From contig NZ_CP139438.1 of the NCBI RefSeq assembly GCF_034258515.1, positions 1,612,001 to 1,676,000 of the forward strand: 64,000 nt of DNA, in the 5' to 3' direction. Source of the DNA: Pseudarthrobacter oxydans (GTDB lineage: Bacteria; Actinomycetota; Actinomycetes; Actinomycetales; Micrococcaceae). Of the stretch, positions 44,042 through 53,020 are shown in pieces. The stretch's first letter is position 1. Each line of letters starts with the position of its first letter. The translations under genes were made by a program, and so were the position numbers. The notes beneath the pieces were generated by a model. The model did not search any database. It saw only the letters and a program-made list of their open reading frames with translations, and was not told the DNA's origin.

Positions 44042-44668
44042 ATGAGTACCACCGGATCGAATGTTGCTGCGGCCCGCACCGCGCGCATGGAACGTGCCAC
44101 CAGTGAGTCCTCTGTGCTCGTGGAAATCAACCTTGACGGTACCGGCACCTCGGACATCGACACGTCGGTGCCGTTCTACGACCACATGCTCACGGCGCTC
44201 TGCAAGCACTCCCTGATCGACATGACCGTCAAAGCCACCGGTGACATCCACATCGATGTCCACCACACGGTGGAGGACGTAGCCATAACCTTCGGTGAAG
44301 TGCTGCGCACCGCCCTGGGGAACAAAGCCGGGATCCGCCGGTTCGGAGAAGCCACCGTTCCCCTGGACGAAGCGCTGGCGCACGCCGTCGTCGACGTGTC
44401 CGGGCGTCCCTACCTGGTGCACGGCGGCGAGCCTGCCGGCCAGGAGTACCACCTGATCGGCGGCCACTTCACCGGGTCGCTCACTCGCCACGTCTTCGAG
44501 GCAATCACCCTGCACGCCGGCATCTGCCTGCACATGAACGTCATCGCGGGCCGGGACCCCCACCACATCGTCGAAGCCCAGTTCAAGGCCTTCGCCCGGG
44601 CACTGCGCGCAGCAGTTGAACCCGATCCGCGCGTTGAAGGAATCCCCTCCACGAAGGGTGCGCTGTGA
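44042..44668 (+). CDS. hisB: imidazoleglycerol-phosphate dehydratase
   Basis: A Mn2+-dependent dehydratase of histidine synthesis. The 208-aa protein is the monofunctional form (no phosphatase domain). The metal-binding histidine repeats are visible: [30 protein letters not shown], and in the second half [15 protein letters not shown] with [14 protein letters not shown]. It starts 59 nt after hisC and overlaps the GTG of hisH by 4 nt. Confidence 0.96.
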   Translation: MSTTGSNVAAARTARMERATSESSVLVEINLDGTGTSDIDTSVPFYDHMLTALCKHSLIDMTVKATGDIHIDVHHTVEDVAITFGEVLRTALGNKAGIRRFGEATVPLDEALAHAVVDVSGRPYLVHGGEPAGQEYHLIGGHFTGSLTRHVFEAITLHAGICLHMNVIAGRDPHHIVEAQFKAFARALRAAVEPDPRVEGIPSTKGAL

Positions 44669-45450
44669 GCGGACAGGTCCTGAAGGACGGCGCCATCATC
44701 GATCCCTCGGCCTCCCGGAAACTCCCCTCGCCGGAAGGCAAGCCCACCGTCACGGTCCTGGACTACGGTTCCGGTAACGTCCGGTCCGCCGTGCGCGCCC
44801 TCGAACGCGCCGGCGCGGAAGTCATCCTGAGCTCCAAGCCCGAGGACGTCCTGAACGCCGACGGCCTGGTGGTTCCCGGTGTCGGCGCCTTCGAAACGGT
44901 GATGCGTGAGCTCAAAGCCGTCGACGGGATCCGCCTCATCGGCAGGCGGGTGGCAGGCGGCCGGCCGGTCCTGGGGATCTGCGTTGGCCTCCAGGTGCTC
45001 TTTGAGGCGGGCGTCGAACACGGCACGGAGGCGGAGGGCATCGGCGAATGGCCCGGCAAGGTTGAACTCCTGCCGGCTGACGTGGTGCCGCACATGGGCT
45101 GGAACACCGTGAAGGTGCCTGAGGGATCCAAGCTGTTCGCCGGCGTCGAAAACGAGCGGTTCTACTTTGTGCACTCCTACGGGGTGCAGGAATGGAACTT
45201 CGATGTTGTGCAGCCGCGCATGGCTGCACCCCTGGTCACCTGGTCCGAGCATGGCGGACCATTCATAGCAGCGGTCGAAAACGGTCCGCTGTGCGCCACC
45301 CAGTTCCACCCGGAGAAGTCCGGCGACGCCGGCGCGCGGCTGCTGCGCAACTGGGTGCAGAACCTCAAGAAGCCGGCCCCGGGCGGCCCGGTCCCCGCCG
45401 GCGTCCCTTCAACGGAAGACGGCGCTCCAGCGGAAGACGGCGCCGCCTAG
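44665..45450 (+). CDS. hisH: imidazole glycerol phosphate synthase glutaminase subunit
   Basis: Supplies ammonia from glutamine to HisF. The 261-aa protein has [12 protein letters not shown] near residue 29, [10 protein letters not shown], the nucleophile-elbow GICVGLQ with Cys106 and the His-Glu of the triad in [10 protein letters not shown]. About 27 N-terminal and 35 C-terminal residues (Pro/Gly/Ala, with EDGAPAEDG repeats) are extra relative to the usual ~210 aa. GTG 44665 overlaps hisB, so translation is coupled. hisF is not in the window. Confidence 0.95.
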   Translation: MSGQVLKDGAIIDPSASRKLPSPEGKPTVTVLDYGSGNVRSAVRALERAGAEVILSSKPEDVLNADGLVVPGVGAFETVMRELKAVDGIRLIGRRVAGGRPVLGICVGLQVLFEAGVEHGTEAEGIGEWPGKVELLPADVVPHMGWNTVKVPEGSKLFAGVENERFYFVHSYGVQEWNFDVVQPRMAAPLVTWSEHGGPFIAAVENGPLCATQFHPEKSGDAGARLLRNWVQNLKKPAPGGPVPAGVPSTEDGAPAEDGAA

Positions 45451-45609
45451 ATGTGGTCCATCGTCCTGATGGGGCTGGCCGGCCTGCTGGTGGGCGGGGC
45501 CCTGTCCTTCAGGCAGCAGCACAAGCCGCTCTGGACCCAGATTTCGTTTTATGTTTTGGCGGGCATGTCGCTGCTCGCTGCCTACCTGCTGACGCTGCCG
45601 GGCAACTGA
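45451..45609 (+). CDS. 52-aa two-helix membrane protein in the his operon
   Basis: A small ORF starting with ATG directly after the hisH stop and ending at 45609. It reads [20 protein letters not shown], a short basic loop (RQQHKPLW), and a second hydrophobic helix ([19 protein letters not shown]). No gap separates it from hisH, and priA follows after 40 nt, so it is probably translated as part of the operon. The two helices suggest a small inner-membrane protein; function unknown. It is too short for many gene finders and may be missed in related genomes. Confidence 0.7.
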   Translation: MWSIVLMGLAGLLVGGALSFRQQHKPLWTQISFYVLAGMSLLAAYLLTLPGN

Positions 45610-45649
45610 CCGGCGGCTGGCCATACTGACCCCGACCCGAAGGATTGAC

Positions 45650-46396
45650 ATGACCACCGCAACCGACCTGCCGGTTCTTGAACTGCTGCCCGCCGTCGAT
45701 GTCGTCAACGGCCAGGCCGTCCGGCTGGTCCAGGGGGAAGCGGGCAGTGAGACCAGCTACGGAACCCCGCTGGAGGCAGCGCTGAACTGGCAGCAGCAGG
45801 GTGCCGAATGGGTGCACCTCGTGGACCTGGACGCCGCTTTCGGGCGCGGCTCCAACGCGGAACTGCTCCGCGAAGTGGTGGGCCGGCTGGACATCAAGGT
45901 GGAACTTTCCGGCGGTCTCCGTGATGACGAAACCCTTGAAGCGGCCCTGGACCTTGGCGTTGCCCGTGTGAACCTGGGAACCGCCGCGCTGGAAAACCCC
46001 GAATGGACGCGCCGGGCAATCGAACGCTTTGGCGACAAGATCGCCGTCGGACTGGATGTTCGCGGCACCACGCTGTCCGGCCGGGGCTGGACAAAGGAAG
46101 GCGGGGACCTCTGGGACGTCCTGGGCCGCCTTGAGGAAGCCGGCTGCAGCCGCTACGTGGTCACAGACGTGACCAAGGACGGCACCCTGCAGGGACCCAA
46201 TGTGGAACTCCTGCGCCAGATGGTGGAAAAGACCGGCAAGCCGGTGGTTGCTTCAGGCGGCATCTCCAGCCTCGACGACCTGCGCGTCCTGCGCTCGTTG
46301 GTTCCCTTGGGCGTCGAAGGCGCCATCGTGGGCAAGGCCCTTTACGCCGGGGCCTTTACGCTGCCCGAAGCGCTCGACGTCGCCGGCCGCCGCTAA
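45650..46396 (+). CDS. priA: bifunctional HisA/TrpF isomerase PriA
   Basis: A TIM-barrel isomerase acting on ProFAR in histidine synthesis; in actinobacteria the same enzyme usually also acts on phosphoribosyl anthranilate in tryptophan synthesis (PriA). The 248-aa protein has [19 protein letters not shown] at the start with the first catalytic Asp, [40 protein letters not shown] with the second Asp, and [14 protein letters not shown]. Dual activity is inferred from lineage; it cannot be proved from sequence here. Confidence 0.93.
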   Translation: MTTATDLPVLELLPAVDVVNGQAVRLVQGEAGSETSYGTPLEAALNWQQQGAEWVHLVDLDAAFGRGSNAELLREVVGRLDIKVELSGGLRDDETLEAALDLGVARVNLGTAALENPEWTRRAIERFGDKIAVGLDVRGTTLSGRGWTKEGGDLWDVLGRLEEAGCSRYVVTDVTKDGTLQGPNVELLRQMVEKTGKPVVASGGISSLDDLRVLRSLVPLGVEGAIVGKALYAGAFTLPEALDVAGRR

Positions 46397-46406
46397 ACAG
46401 CCCGGC

Positions 46407-47288
46407 ATGGCCAGCAACGAACCGGGCTCCCCGTCCCCGCGCCAGCTGCCGGGGCACATCGCTGCCGCGCTGGCGGGCGCCGGCGGCGCTGCGGACTCTG
46501 CAGGCCAGCCCTGGGCGGGCCGAAGCCTGGCCGGAGACGATGCCAAAATCCACAACTTCGAGAACGACGACGGAACCGCCAGCGATGCCTACCTCGCCGC
46601 AGTTGCGGCCTTGCGGGAAGGAACAGGGGATGAAGCCGACGTGGTGGCTTCGCTGACCACCGCCCGCGTGTTCATCCCCATCGTGGCCCGGCTCGCCGAG
46701 GAAGCGGAGGGATCGCACGGCCTGAACTCCGACAAACAGGCGGACATGGCCCTGGTTACCCTCAAGGCTGCCGACGGCAGGACAGCCATGCCGGCCTTCA
46801 CCTCAACGGCGGCACTGGCCGCCTGGCACCCCGGGGCCAGGCCGGTTGCGGTGTACGCGGCACGTGCGGCGCTCTCCGCCGTCGCGGAGGGCGCAGAACT
46901 GCTGGTCCTCGATCCAGGCTCCGGGTTCACGTTCGTGGTGCGGCGGCCCGCGGTCTGGGCCCTGGCACAGCAGCACGGGTGGGTCCCGTCGTACAAGGAC
47001 AAAGAGCTCGCGCAGGAGATGGGCCGGGCAGCCGCCGGTTTCCCCGCCGTCCGGAACCTCGAGCTGGTGCCGGGCAGGGGAGTGGCCGCCCGCGCCGCCG
47101 ATGGAACCATGGTTGCAGGCGGCGGTGCGGGGCCGGAACTGCAGGTGGTGCTCTACCTCGAAGACGGACTCGATGCGGCGGGGGTGCAGGAACTCGTAGC
47201 CGGCCTCCAGGCGCAGTGGTCGCGGAATGTATTGTTTGGGGAGCGCGTCGACTCGATCGAGGTCAAGTTGAGGCGCGCAGACCGCTAG
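46407..47288 (+). CDS. SseB family protein
   Basis: A 293-aa protein with the SseB-type pattern: VFIPIVARLAEEAEG, MALVTLKAADGRTAMPAFTS and the segment WHPGARPVAVYAARAALSA, followed by LLVLDPGSGFTFVVRRPAVW. It is typically found beside priA in Micrococcales and lacks a signal peptide. Function is unknown. ATG 46407 is chosen, 10 nt after the priA stop; the earlier in-frame part lies inside priA. A near-match TAAACA box lies 7 nt before the start. Confidence 0.85.
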   Translation: MASNEPGSPSPRQLPGHIAAALAGAGGAADSAGQPWAGRSLAGDDAKIHNFENDDGTASDAYLAAVAALREGTGDEADVVASLTTARVFIPIVARLAEEAEGSHGLNSDKQADMALVTLKAADGRTAMPAFTSTAALAAWHPGARPVAVYAARAALSAVAEGAELLVLDPGSGFTFVVRRPAVWALAQQHGWVPSYKDKELAQEMGRAAAGFPAVRNLELVPGRGVAARAADGTMVAGGGAGPELQVVLYLEDGLDAAGVQELVAGLQAQWSRNVLFGERVDSIEVKLRRADR

Positions 47289-47329
47289 CCGCAGAAAGGC
47301 GGGGTGATCCCCGGCCCGCTGCGGCAGAC

Positions 47330-48628
47330 ATGAGGATCACCGTGAATTTCGCTCTCTACCGGGAGTTGCTCGCCGTCGGGCCCGTCCGCAGGCTGCTGCT
47401 GGTGGGCATGGTTGCCCGTATTCCCCATTCCGCGGCCGGCGTGCTGCTGACCCTGCACATCGTCCTCACCCTGGACCAGGGATATGCCGCCGCGGGCGCC
47501 GCCGCCGCCGTCATGACCATCGGCATGGCCGTTGGCGCGCCGTGGCGCGGGCGGCGCGTGGACACCGTGGGCCTGCGCACCGCACTGATCCCTTCCGTGA
47601 TCTCGGAAACCGTCATTTGGTCTGTGGTTCCCCACGTGTCCTACCAGTGGCTGCTTCCGCTGGTGTTTGTGGGCGGCCTGCTCACGCTCCCCATCTTCAG
47701 CGTGGTCCGCCAGTCCCTGGGCGTTCTGGCCGACGGCGACCAGCGCCGTACGGCCTTCGCCCTCGACGCGATCACCACCGAGATAGTGTTCATGATCGGC
47801 CCCGCTGCGGGTGCCATCGTGGCCACCAGCGGGTTCACAGTGCTGGGCCTGACCGTGGTGGGCGTTTCCACGTCGCTGGCCGGCCTGTTCCTGATGTGGT
47901 TCAACCCGCCCACCCGCAGTGCTGCGCAATCCGAGGAATCCAGCGCTGACGAGTGCCGCGCGGCAGAGGCCGCCGTCGTGTCCGCCGCCCCCGCGCATTT
48001 GCAGGAGGCGGCGGCGGAACTGGCGCCTGCGGAAGCCCGGGGCCGTGCCGGCCTCCGCGGCAAGGTTGCGCACAACTTCACATGGTTCACGGCCGCCGTG
48101 GCCGCGGTCTTTGCGGTGGCAGCGGGCGCCGGCATGGTCCTGAGCGGGACGGATGTGGGAATTGTGGCAGCCCTGGAGACGGGCGGCCACCAGCGCGACA
48201 TCGGCATCGTCTTCGTCTTCTGGTGCGCAGCGTCGGTGGTAGGCGGCCTGGTGTACGGCGCCATGCACCGTCCCGTCTCTCCGCTGGTCCTGCTGCTGGG
48301 AATGGCGGCACTGACGATCCCCATGGGCTTCGCCCATGACACCTGGACCCTGGCCTTCGCCTCGCTCCTGCCGGGACTGCTGTGCGCGCCCGTGCTGTCA
48401 TCAGCATCAGAAAAGGTGGCGGACGTGGTGGCCGAGGAACGCCGCGGGGAGGCCATGGGCTGGTACGGCTCAGCGCTGACGGCTGGCGTGGCCCTGGGTG
48501 CGCCGCTCGCGGGCGTCTTCATCGACGGCACAGGACCGTCCGGAGGGTTTGTGTCGGTGGGGGTCGCCGGCGTGCTGCTGTGCTTTGCCGGGCTGTTCCT
48601 CCAGCAGCGGCGGCGCCGCGCTGCCTGA
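47330..48628 (+). CDS. MFS transporter
   Basis: A 432-aa protein with about 12 hydrophobic segments, split by a hydrophilic central loop of roughly 45 residues (RSAAQSEESSADECRAAEAA and beyond). RGRRVDTVGLR after TM2 is the MFS loop-2/3 motif variant. It resembles actinobacterial drug or sugar-efflux-like MFS proteins, but substrate cannot be inferred. ATG 47330 is preferred to earlier in-frame starts inside the SseB gene. It may be cotranscribed with the SseB gene (41 nt gap). Confidence 0.85.
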   Translation: MRITVNFALYRELLAVGPVRRLLLVGMVARIPHSAAGVLLTLHIVLTLDQGYAAAGAAAAVMTIGMAVGAPWRGRRVDTVGLRTALIPSVISETVIWSVVPHVSYQWLLPLVFVGGLLTLPIFSVVRQSLGVLADGDQRRTAFALDAITTEIVFMIGPAAGAIVATSGFTVLGLTVVGVSTSLAGLFLMWFNPPTRSAAQSEESSADECRAAEAAVVSAAPAHLQEAAAELAPAEARGRAGLRGKVAHNFTWFTAAVAAVFAVAAGAGMVLSGTDVGIVAALETGGHQRDIGIVFVFWCAASVVGGLVYGAMHRPVSPLVLLLGMAALTIPMGFAHDTWTLAFASLLPGLLCAPVLSSASEKVADVVAEERRGEAMGWYGSALTAGVALGAPLAGVFIDGTGPSGGFVSVGVAGVLLCFAGLFLQQRRRRAA

Positions 48629-48732
48629 CGCAGTTTCTTCCATCGGTTGCTCCACAGTTGTCCTTTTGGTCGCGCTAAACGGCAGCTACGGAGCAATCGA
48701 TGGACCCCGGAGGTACTTTGCCCGGGAAACGA

Positions 48733-48770
48733 CGACGGCGGGACGACCCGTAAAGGCCGTCCCGCCGTCG
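48733..48770. terminator. hairpin between convergent MFS and DUF1844 genes
   Basis: CGACGGCGGGACG (48733-48745) pairs perfectly with CGTCCCGCCGTCG (48758-48770) around a 12-nt loop. It can serve both directions; on the minus side GTTT follows. Confidence 0.75.
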
Positions 48771-48794
48771 CAAGGCGCTTGGGTGGGTTCTTCC

Positions 48795-49181
48795 TTAGTT
48801 CACTGCCCCGGTGTACTTCTCTCCCGGGCCCTTGCCCGGGGCATCGGGAATCAGCGACTCTTCGCGGAACGCCAGCTGCAGCGACCGGAGGCCGTCACGC
48901 AACGGCCCTGCGTGCTGCGATCCGATCTCCGGGGCGGCCGCCGTCACCAGGCCGGCCAGGGCCGTGATCAGTTTCCGGGCCTCGTCCAGGTCCTTCAGTT
49001 CCTCGGCGTTGTCCTCCGCCGCCAGCCCCAGCTTGACGGCGGCTGCGCTCATCAGATGGACGGCTGCGGTGGTGATGACCTCGATCGCCGGAACCTCGGA
49101 AATATCGCGGACCTGCCGGGAGACATCGGGACCGGCGGGCGCGGGCTCGAAAACGTGTGAATTACTGTCTGGGGTGCTCAT
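48795..49181 (-). CDS. DUF1844 protein
   Basis: A 128-aa protein with the DUF1844 core VRDISEVPAIEVITTAAVHL, then MSAAAVKLGLAAED, LKDLDEARKLITALAGLVTAA. It is mostly helical, and the first 25 residues are polar. It lies divergent from infC, as in many actinobacteria. Function is unknown. ATG 49181 (MSTPDSNSH) is preferred over GTG 49205; the additional MVCVKLTS is unlike the family. Confidence 0.85.
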   Translation of the reverse strand: MSTPDSNSHVFEPAPAGPDVSRQVRDISEVPAIEVITTAAVHLMSAAAVKLGLAAEDNAEELKDLDEARKLITALAGLVTAAAPEIGSQHAGPLRDGLRSLQLAFREESLIPDAPGKGPGEKYTGAVN

Positions 49182-49524
49182 ACTGGTAAGCTTGACACAG
49201 ACCAACTGGATGTCGTTATTTCAGAGATTGATCCAACAATCAAGGTTCCCACCGGCGCTGCACTGCGTTGACGGGAATTTTCTCTGTAAGATGGCATGCA
49301 GTTTGCAAGCGGAGTTCTCTCCCACCCGCGTCAGCCGCTGTTCCGAAGTTTAGGAACTCAAGGTTGCCGGGTACCTGGTTGGGCATGGAACCGGCATCGG
49401 CCGGAACTGTGCGTGCAGTCCCTGGAAGGGAGCTGTATCCGATCTTTCAGAGGCCTTCGATTGCTCCGGCAATTGGGGGCCTTCTCTATTTGCCGGATTC
49501 CACAACAAAAACAGGAGCTTTAAC
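49182..49524 (+). other. 343-bp infC upstream region with promoter and leader
   Basis: No gene is seen. TTGACG (49268-49273) and TAAGAT (49287-49292, with TG immediately before) look promoter-like, but their spacing of 13 bp is short. The following ~230 nt form a leader that ends in a terminator-like hairpin (49451-49491) and the infC ribosome binding site. Its length is unusual among the short leaders of this window and suggests RNA-level control of the infC-rpmI-rplT operon. Confidence 0.55.
49451..49491 (+). promoter_or_regulatory. attenuator-like hairpin before infC
   Basis: AGGCCTTCGATTG (49451-49463) pairs with CAATTGGGGGCCT (49470-49482) with several G-T pairs and a 6-nt loop, followed by TCTCTATTT. 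It sits 34 nt before the infC start, so it could terminate transcription conditionally or hide the ribosome binding site. In Firmicutes the same operon is controlled by L20 binding to its leader; a similar role here is inference. Confidence 0.5.
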
Positions 49525-50574
49525 ATTAGCGAGCCAAGAATCAATGAGCGTATCCGCGTCCCCGAGGTGCGGCTGGTCGGCCCTGCAGGTGAACAGGTAG
49601 GAATCGTCCGTATTGAGGATGCCCTGCGTCTGGCTGCCGAGTCCGACCTTGATCTCGTTGAAGTTGCACCTCAGGCGAAGCCTCCGGTGTGCAAGCTGAT
49701 GGACTTCGGCAAGTACAAGTACGAGGCCGCGGTTAAGGCACGCGAAGCCCGGAAGAACCAGACGAACACCGTTCTGAAGGAAATCCGCTTCCGCCTGAAG
49801 ATCGACACCCACGACTACGAGACCAAGCGCGGGCACGCACTGCGCTTCCTCGGCGCCGGGGACAAGGTCAAGGCCATGATCCAGTTCCGTGGCCGTGAGC
49901 AGCAGCGTCCGGAAATGGGCATCCGCCTCCTCCAGCGCTTCGCCGACGACGTCGCTGAAGTGGGCGTTGTGGAGTCCAGCCCCCGCATTGACGGCCGCAA
50001 CATGGTCATGGTGGTTGGCCCGCTGAAGAACAAGGCGGAGGCCAAGGCCGAAGCCCGTCGCGCCACCCAGCGTGCCGAGGCGAAGGCACAGAACGAAGCC
50101 AAGGCTTCCGGGCGTGTTGACACGTCCGGCGACGATCAGGCGCCTTTGACGCAGTCCCTGGCGGATCTGCTGCCCGAAGGATTCACCGTCTCGACCGAAC
50201 CTGAGGCAGTAGCCGAGGCCCCTGCGCAGGAGCCGGCCGACGTCGTCGAGCCTGCTGCAGCCGAAGCTCCCGCCAAGGCCGCGGAAGCTCCGAAGCAGGA
50301 GGCTCCGAAGCAGGAAGCACCCAAGCAGGAGGCTCCGAAGGCAGTTGCTCCGAAGGCGGCGGCCCCCAAGGCTGCTGCTCCGAAGGCTGCTCCCGCCCCC
50401 AAGGCTGCGGCAGAGAAGCCCGCCGCGGCTGCTCCGGCGGCTCCGGCAGCAGCGCCGAAGCCCGCAGCGGTTCCTGCTCCGCCGAAGCCGGTGGCCAGGC
50501 CCGCCGCGCCGAAGCCTGCTGCCCGCCCTGCCCCCAAGGCAGCGCCGAAGCCGGCCGGCAAGAAGACCACTTAG
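49525..50574 (+). CDS. infC: translation initiation factor IF-3 with Ala/Pro/Lys tail
   Basis: IF3 blocks premature 30S-50S joining and checks the start codon. The start is ATT 49525 ([17 protein letters not shown]), with AGGAG (49513-49517) 7 nt upstream; AUU starts are a known self-regulatory feature of infC. The GTG at 49567 would cut off the conserved N-terminal segment. Residues 1-75 are the N domain, about 85-167 the C domain ([31 protein letters not shown]). The last ~180 residues are a low-complexity tail with APKQE and PKAAA repeats, doubling the usual ~180-aa length. Total 349 aa. Confidence 0.95.
   Translation: MSEPRINERIRVPEVRLVGPAGEQVGIVRIEDALRLAAESDLDLVEVAPQAKPPVCKLMDFGKYKYEAAVKAREARKNQTNTVLKEIRFRLKIDTHDYETKRGHALRFLGAGDKVKAMIQFRGREQQRPEMGIRLLQRFADDVAEVGVVESSPRIDGRNMVMVVGPLKNKAEAKAEARRATQRAEAKAQNEAKASGRVDTSGDDQAPLTQSLADLLPEGFTVSTEPEAVAEAPAQEPADVVEPAAAEAPAKAAEAPKQEAPKQEAPKQEAPKAVAPKAAAPKAAAPKAAPAPKAAAEKPAAAAPAAPAAAPKPAAVPAPPKPVARPAAPKPAARPAPKAAPKPAGKKTT
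50287..50340 (+). repeat. 15-bp tandem repeat inside infC
   Basis: Units GCTCCGAAGCAGGAG start at 50287, 50302, 50317 (GCACCCAAGCAGGAG) and 50332 (partial). They encode APKQE repeats in the IF3 tail and are a likely site of length variation between strains. Confidence 0.75.
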
Positions 50575-50692
50575 TTCATAGCTGCCCGGGGTTCCGTCCC
50601 CGGACAGTCAGCAACCAGCATGCCGCCCGCAGGGGCGGCTGCGCAAGAGAGCCGCAGGCCCAGCCTGCGGATACGTAAGGAGATCGGTTCCC

Positions 50693-50887
50693 ATGCCGAA
50701 GATGAAGACCCACAGTGGTGCCAAGAAGCGCTTCAAGCTGACCGGCAGCGGCAAGCTGCGCCGCCAGCAGGCCAACCGCCGCCACTACCTCGAGCACAAG
50801 TCCTCACGGCTGACCCGTCGCCTTGCCGGCGACAAGATCGTCTTCAAGGGCGATGCCAAGGTCATCCGGAAGATGCTCGGCATCTAG
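50693..50887 (+). CDS. rpmI: 50S ribosomal protein L35
   Basis: A 64-aa, highly basic ribosomal protein. [20 protein letters not shown] at the start and [17 protein letters not shown] near the end are the family pattern. It starts 118 nt after infC and is followed by rplT, the conserved infC-rpmI-rplT operon. An AAGGAG (50675-50681 region, TAAGGAGATCGG) precedes the ATG. Confidence 0.97.
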   Translation: MPKMKTHSGAKKRFKLTGSGKLRRQQANRRHYLEHKSSRLTRRLAGDKIVFKGDAKVIRKMLGI

Positions 50888-51005
50888 TTTCCAAGTTCTT
50901 TGACTGACCACCACCTGGTGGCCGGTCACCTACCAAAAAGCCTTCTCAGGCCGCCGGGAAACCGGCAGTAGATGCTTGGGATCAGATTTTCGAAGGAGTA
51001 CGCAC

Positions 51006-51392
51006 GTGGCACGTGTGAAGAGGGCGGTCAACGCCCACAAGAAGCGCCGGGTTATCCTTGAACGCGCAAAGGGCTACCGTGGACAGCGTTCACGCCTGTA
51101 CCGCAAGGCCAAAGAGCAGCTGCTGCACTCGTTTGTGTACAGCTACGGCGACCGTAAGAAGAAGAAGGGCGACTTCCGCCGCCTGTGGATCCAGCGCATC
51201 AACGCTGCATCCCGCGCCAACGGACTCACCTACAACCGCCTGATCCAGGGCCTGAAGGCCGCTGAGGTTGAGGTTGACCGCCGCATGCTGGCCGAGCTGG
51301 CCGTTTCCGACGCCAACGCTTTCGCAGCGCTGGTCAAGGTTGCCAAGGATTCCCTGCCTGCCGACACCTCCGCCAAGAAGGTTGTTGCCTAG
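51006..51392 (+). CDS. rplT: 50S ribosomal protein L20
   Basis: A 128-aa rRNA-binding protein needed for early 50S assembly. [20 protein letters not shown] at the start and [20 protein letters not shown] near the end are diagnostic. GTG 51006 has GAAGGAG (50992-50998) 7 nt upstream; the GTG-independent upstream frame adds non-conserved residues. In other phyla L20 represses its own operon by binding the infC leader, which here also carries a structured leader. Confidence 0.97.
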   Translation: MARVKRAVNAHKKRRVILERAKGYRGQRSRLYRKAKEQLLHSFVYSYGDRKKKKGDFRRLWIQRINAASRANGLTYNRLIQGLKAAEVEVDRRMLAELAVSDANAFAALVKVAKDSLPADTSAKKVVA

Positions 51393-51442
51393 CAACCGGC
51401 TGTTCCGCCAGGGACGGTTCAGGAACCCGTGGCCCTAGCCAC

Positions 51443-51448
51443 TAAAGT
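51443..51448 (+). promoter_or_regulatory. -10 box of the rRNA methyltransferase gene (leaderless)
   Basis: TAAAGT, 6 nt before ATG 51455. Confidence 0.5.
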
Positions 51449-51454
51449 TCTTAT

Positions 51455-52366
51455 ATGAACGAAACCGGGCGCCCGCAAGATTTTCCGCTGTCCAATCCCC
51501 GAGCTGATCGGGTGAGGGACGTGGCAAAACTTGCCGGGCGCCCGGCGCGTTTAAAGCGCGGACTGTTCCTGGCTGAAGGGCCCCAGGCGGTCCGCGAAGC
51601 CCTCAGGCTCCACCAGCAGCGCCTTGCCGCCGGCGCCCCGGGTGTGGTCACGGAGGTTTTTGCCAGCGAAAGCTGCCTGGACCGGTTCCCGGAATTTGAG
51701 GAACTGTCCCAAGGGGTCAACGCCCGCCTTGCCACTGACGAGGTCCTCGCGGCCATGGCGGACACCGTCAACCCGCAGGGGATCGTCGCCGTCTGCCGCT
51801 TCCTGGACGTGGCGCTGGAAGAAGTGCTCGACGCCGGGCCCCGCCTGATTGCCGTGCTGTGCCAGGTCCGTGACCCCGGGAACGCGGGAACCGTCCTGCG
51901 GGCAGCAGACTCCGCCGGCGCGGACGCCGTCATCCTCACATCCTCCAGCGTGGACATCTACAACCCCAAGGCGGTGCGCTCCACGGCCGGCTCGCTCTTC
52001 CACCTCCCGGTGGTGCTGGGTGCCGACATCGGCGGCCTGGTTGCGGCCTGCCGGGCACGGGGGATAGGCATCCTGGCGGCGGACGGCTACGGTTCCCTCA
52101 ACCTGGACACCCTGCAGGATGAGAACGCCCGGCGACGGCTGACCGGTGAAGGTCCGGAGTCGGCCTATGCCCTGGAGCAGCCCACCGCGTGGCTTTTCGG
52201 GAACGAGGCCCAGGGCCTGTCCCAGGAGGAGCTTGCGCTGGCAGACCATCGGGTGGCCGTGCCGGTGTACGGCTCCGCGGAGAGCCTGAACCTGGGTACC
52301 GCGGCCACGGTCTGCCTGTACGCCAGCGCCCGGTCCCAGCACCTGCCCGCCCGGGTGACAGCCTAG
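51455..52366 (+). CDS. TrmH/SpoU family 23S rRNA 2'-O-methyltransferase
   Basis: A 303-aa SPOUT-fold methyltransferase with a substrate-binding N-domain (KRGLFLAEGPQAVREALRL) and the three C-terminal motifs: QVRDPGNAGTVLRAADSAG (motif 1), WLFGNEAQGLS (motif 2) and GSAESLNLGTAATVCLY (motif 3). The arginine in motif 1 and the knot sequence are intact. It commonly follows rplT and precedes pheS in actinobacteria; the exact nucleotide modified is not known. ATG 51455 follows a TAAAGT box at leaderless spacing. Confidence 0.93.
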   Translation: MNETGRPQDFPLSNPRADRVRDVAKLAGRPARLKRGLFLAEGPQAVREALRLHQQRLAAGAPGVVTEVFASESCLDRFPEFEELSQGVNARLATDEVLAAMADTVNPQGIVAVCRFLDVALEEVLDAGPRLIAVLCQVRDPGNAGTVLRAADSAGADAVILTSSSVDIYNPKAVRSTAGSLFHLPVVLGADIGGLVAACRARGIGILAADGYGSLNLDTLQDENARRRLTGEGPESAYALEQPTAWLFGNEAQGLSQEELALADHRVAVPVYGSAESLNLGTAATVCLYASARSQHLPARVTA

Positions 52367-52493
52367 GCTTCGCTGCCCCGAAGGACTCTGCCTCGCAGGA
52401 CTTTGCCCGGCAGGACCCGTCGGCGTTCTCCGCCCGGACCCGGCAGCAGTGCCTTGCCCGGCTGCTTGAAAAACCCGGCTGGTTGAAAAATAT

Positions 52494-52520
52494 AAGGGCT
52501 CCGGATTTTCCGGAGCCCTT
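52494..52520 (-). terminator. Rho-independent terminator of the GlsB-like gene
   Basis: AAGGGCTCCGGA (52494-52505) and TCCGGAGCCCTT (52509-52520) form a perfect 12-bp stem with a 3-nt loop. On the minus strand the tail ATATTTTTC is T-rich, so it best serves the leftward gene; it may also stop the rRNA methyltransferase transcript. Confidence 0.85.
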
Positions 52521-52548
52521 GCTGTTGATGTTCAAACAGGGTAGCAAA

Positions 52549-52824
52549 TCAGGGTGCGCGGGTAGCCTTGCCGCGTCCGGTGATAGCCCCGTAGATGCCG
52601 GCAACAACAAGGCCGCCGACGATAGCGAGAATCCAGGTGCCCAGGTCGAAGAAGGCAAGATCGCCCTTGTTGAACAGGAGGCTGCCGATCCAGCCGCCCA
52701 CAATGGCGCCCACTACACCCAAAACAAGGCTGGTGACCCAGCCCCCGCCAACCCGTCCGGGCATGACGGCCTTAACAATGGCCCCTACGATAAGGCCGAG
52801 GATAATCCAAGCAAGAAAACCCAT
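52549..52824 (-). CDS. GlsB/YeaQ/YmgE family small membrane protein
   Basis: A 91-aa protein with three hydrophobic helices: GFLAWIILGLIVGAIVKAV, GRVGGGWVTSLVLGVVGAIV and WILAIVGGLVVAGIYGAI. The glycine spacing matches the transglycosylase-associated (GlsB/YeaQ) family, general-stress membrane proteins of unclear mechanism. ATG 52824 has AAGGAGGAG upstream, and CACTATAAGG close by looks promoter-like. It is monocistronic with a strong terminator. Confidence 0.88.
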   Translation of the reverse strand: MGFLAWIILGLIVGAIVKAVMPGRVGGGWVTSLVLGVVGAIVGGWIGSLLFNKGDLAFFDLGTWILAIVGGLVVAGIYGAITGRGKATRAP

Positions 52825-53020
52825 GTCTCCTCCTTATAGTGGCCGGGATCTGATGGTCCCGATGAGGCTCAAGCTAACATAGGGCCCCGCCAATGTCAGC
52901 AGGCTTAGGGTCAGTCGCTGGCGCATGCAGGACATTGCGGCGGGTACGGTGACTATGGGCGGGCCGGGGCCGGATCCGCATTGTCCTAACTGAACCGTAA
53001 ACGTAAAGAGGTGAAGCCCC

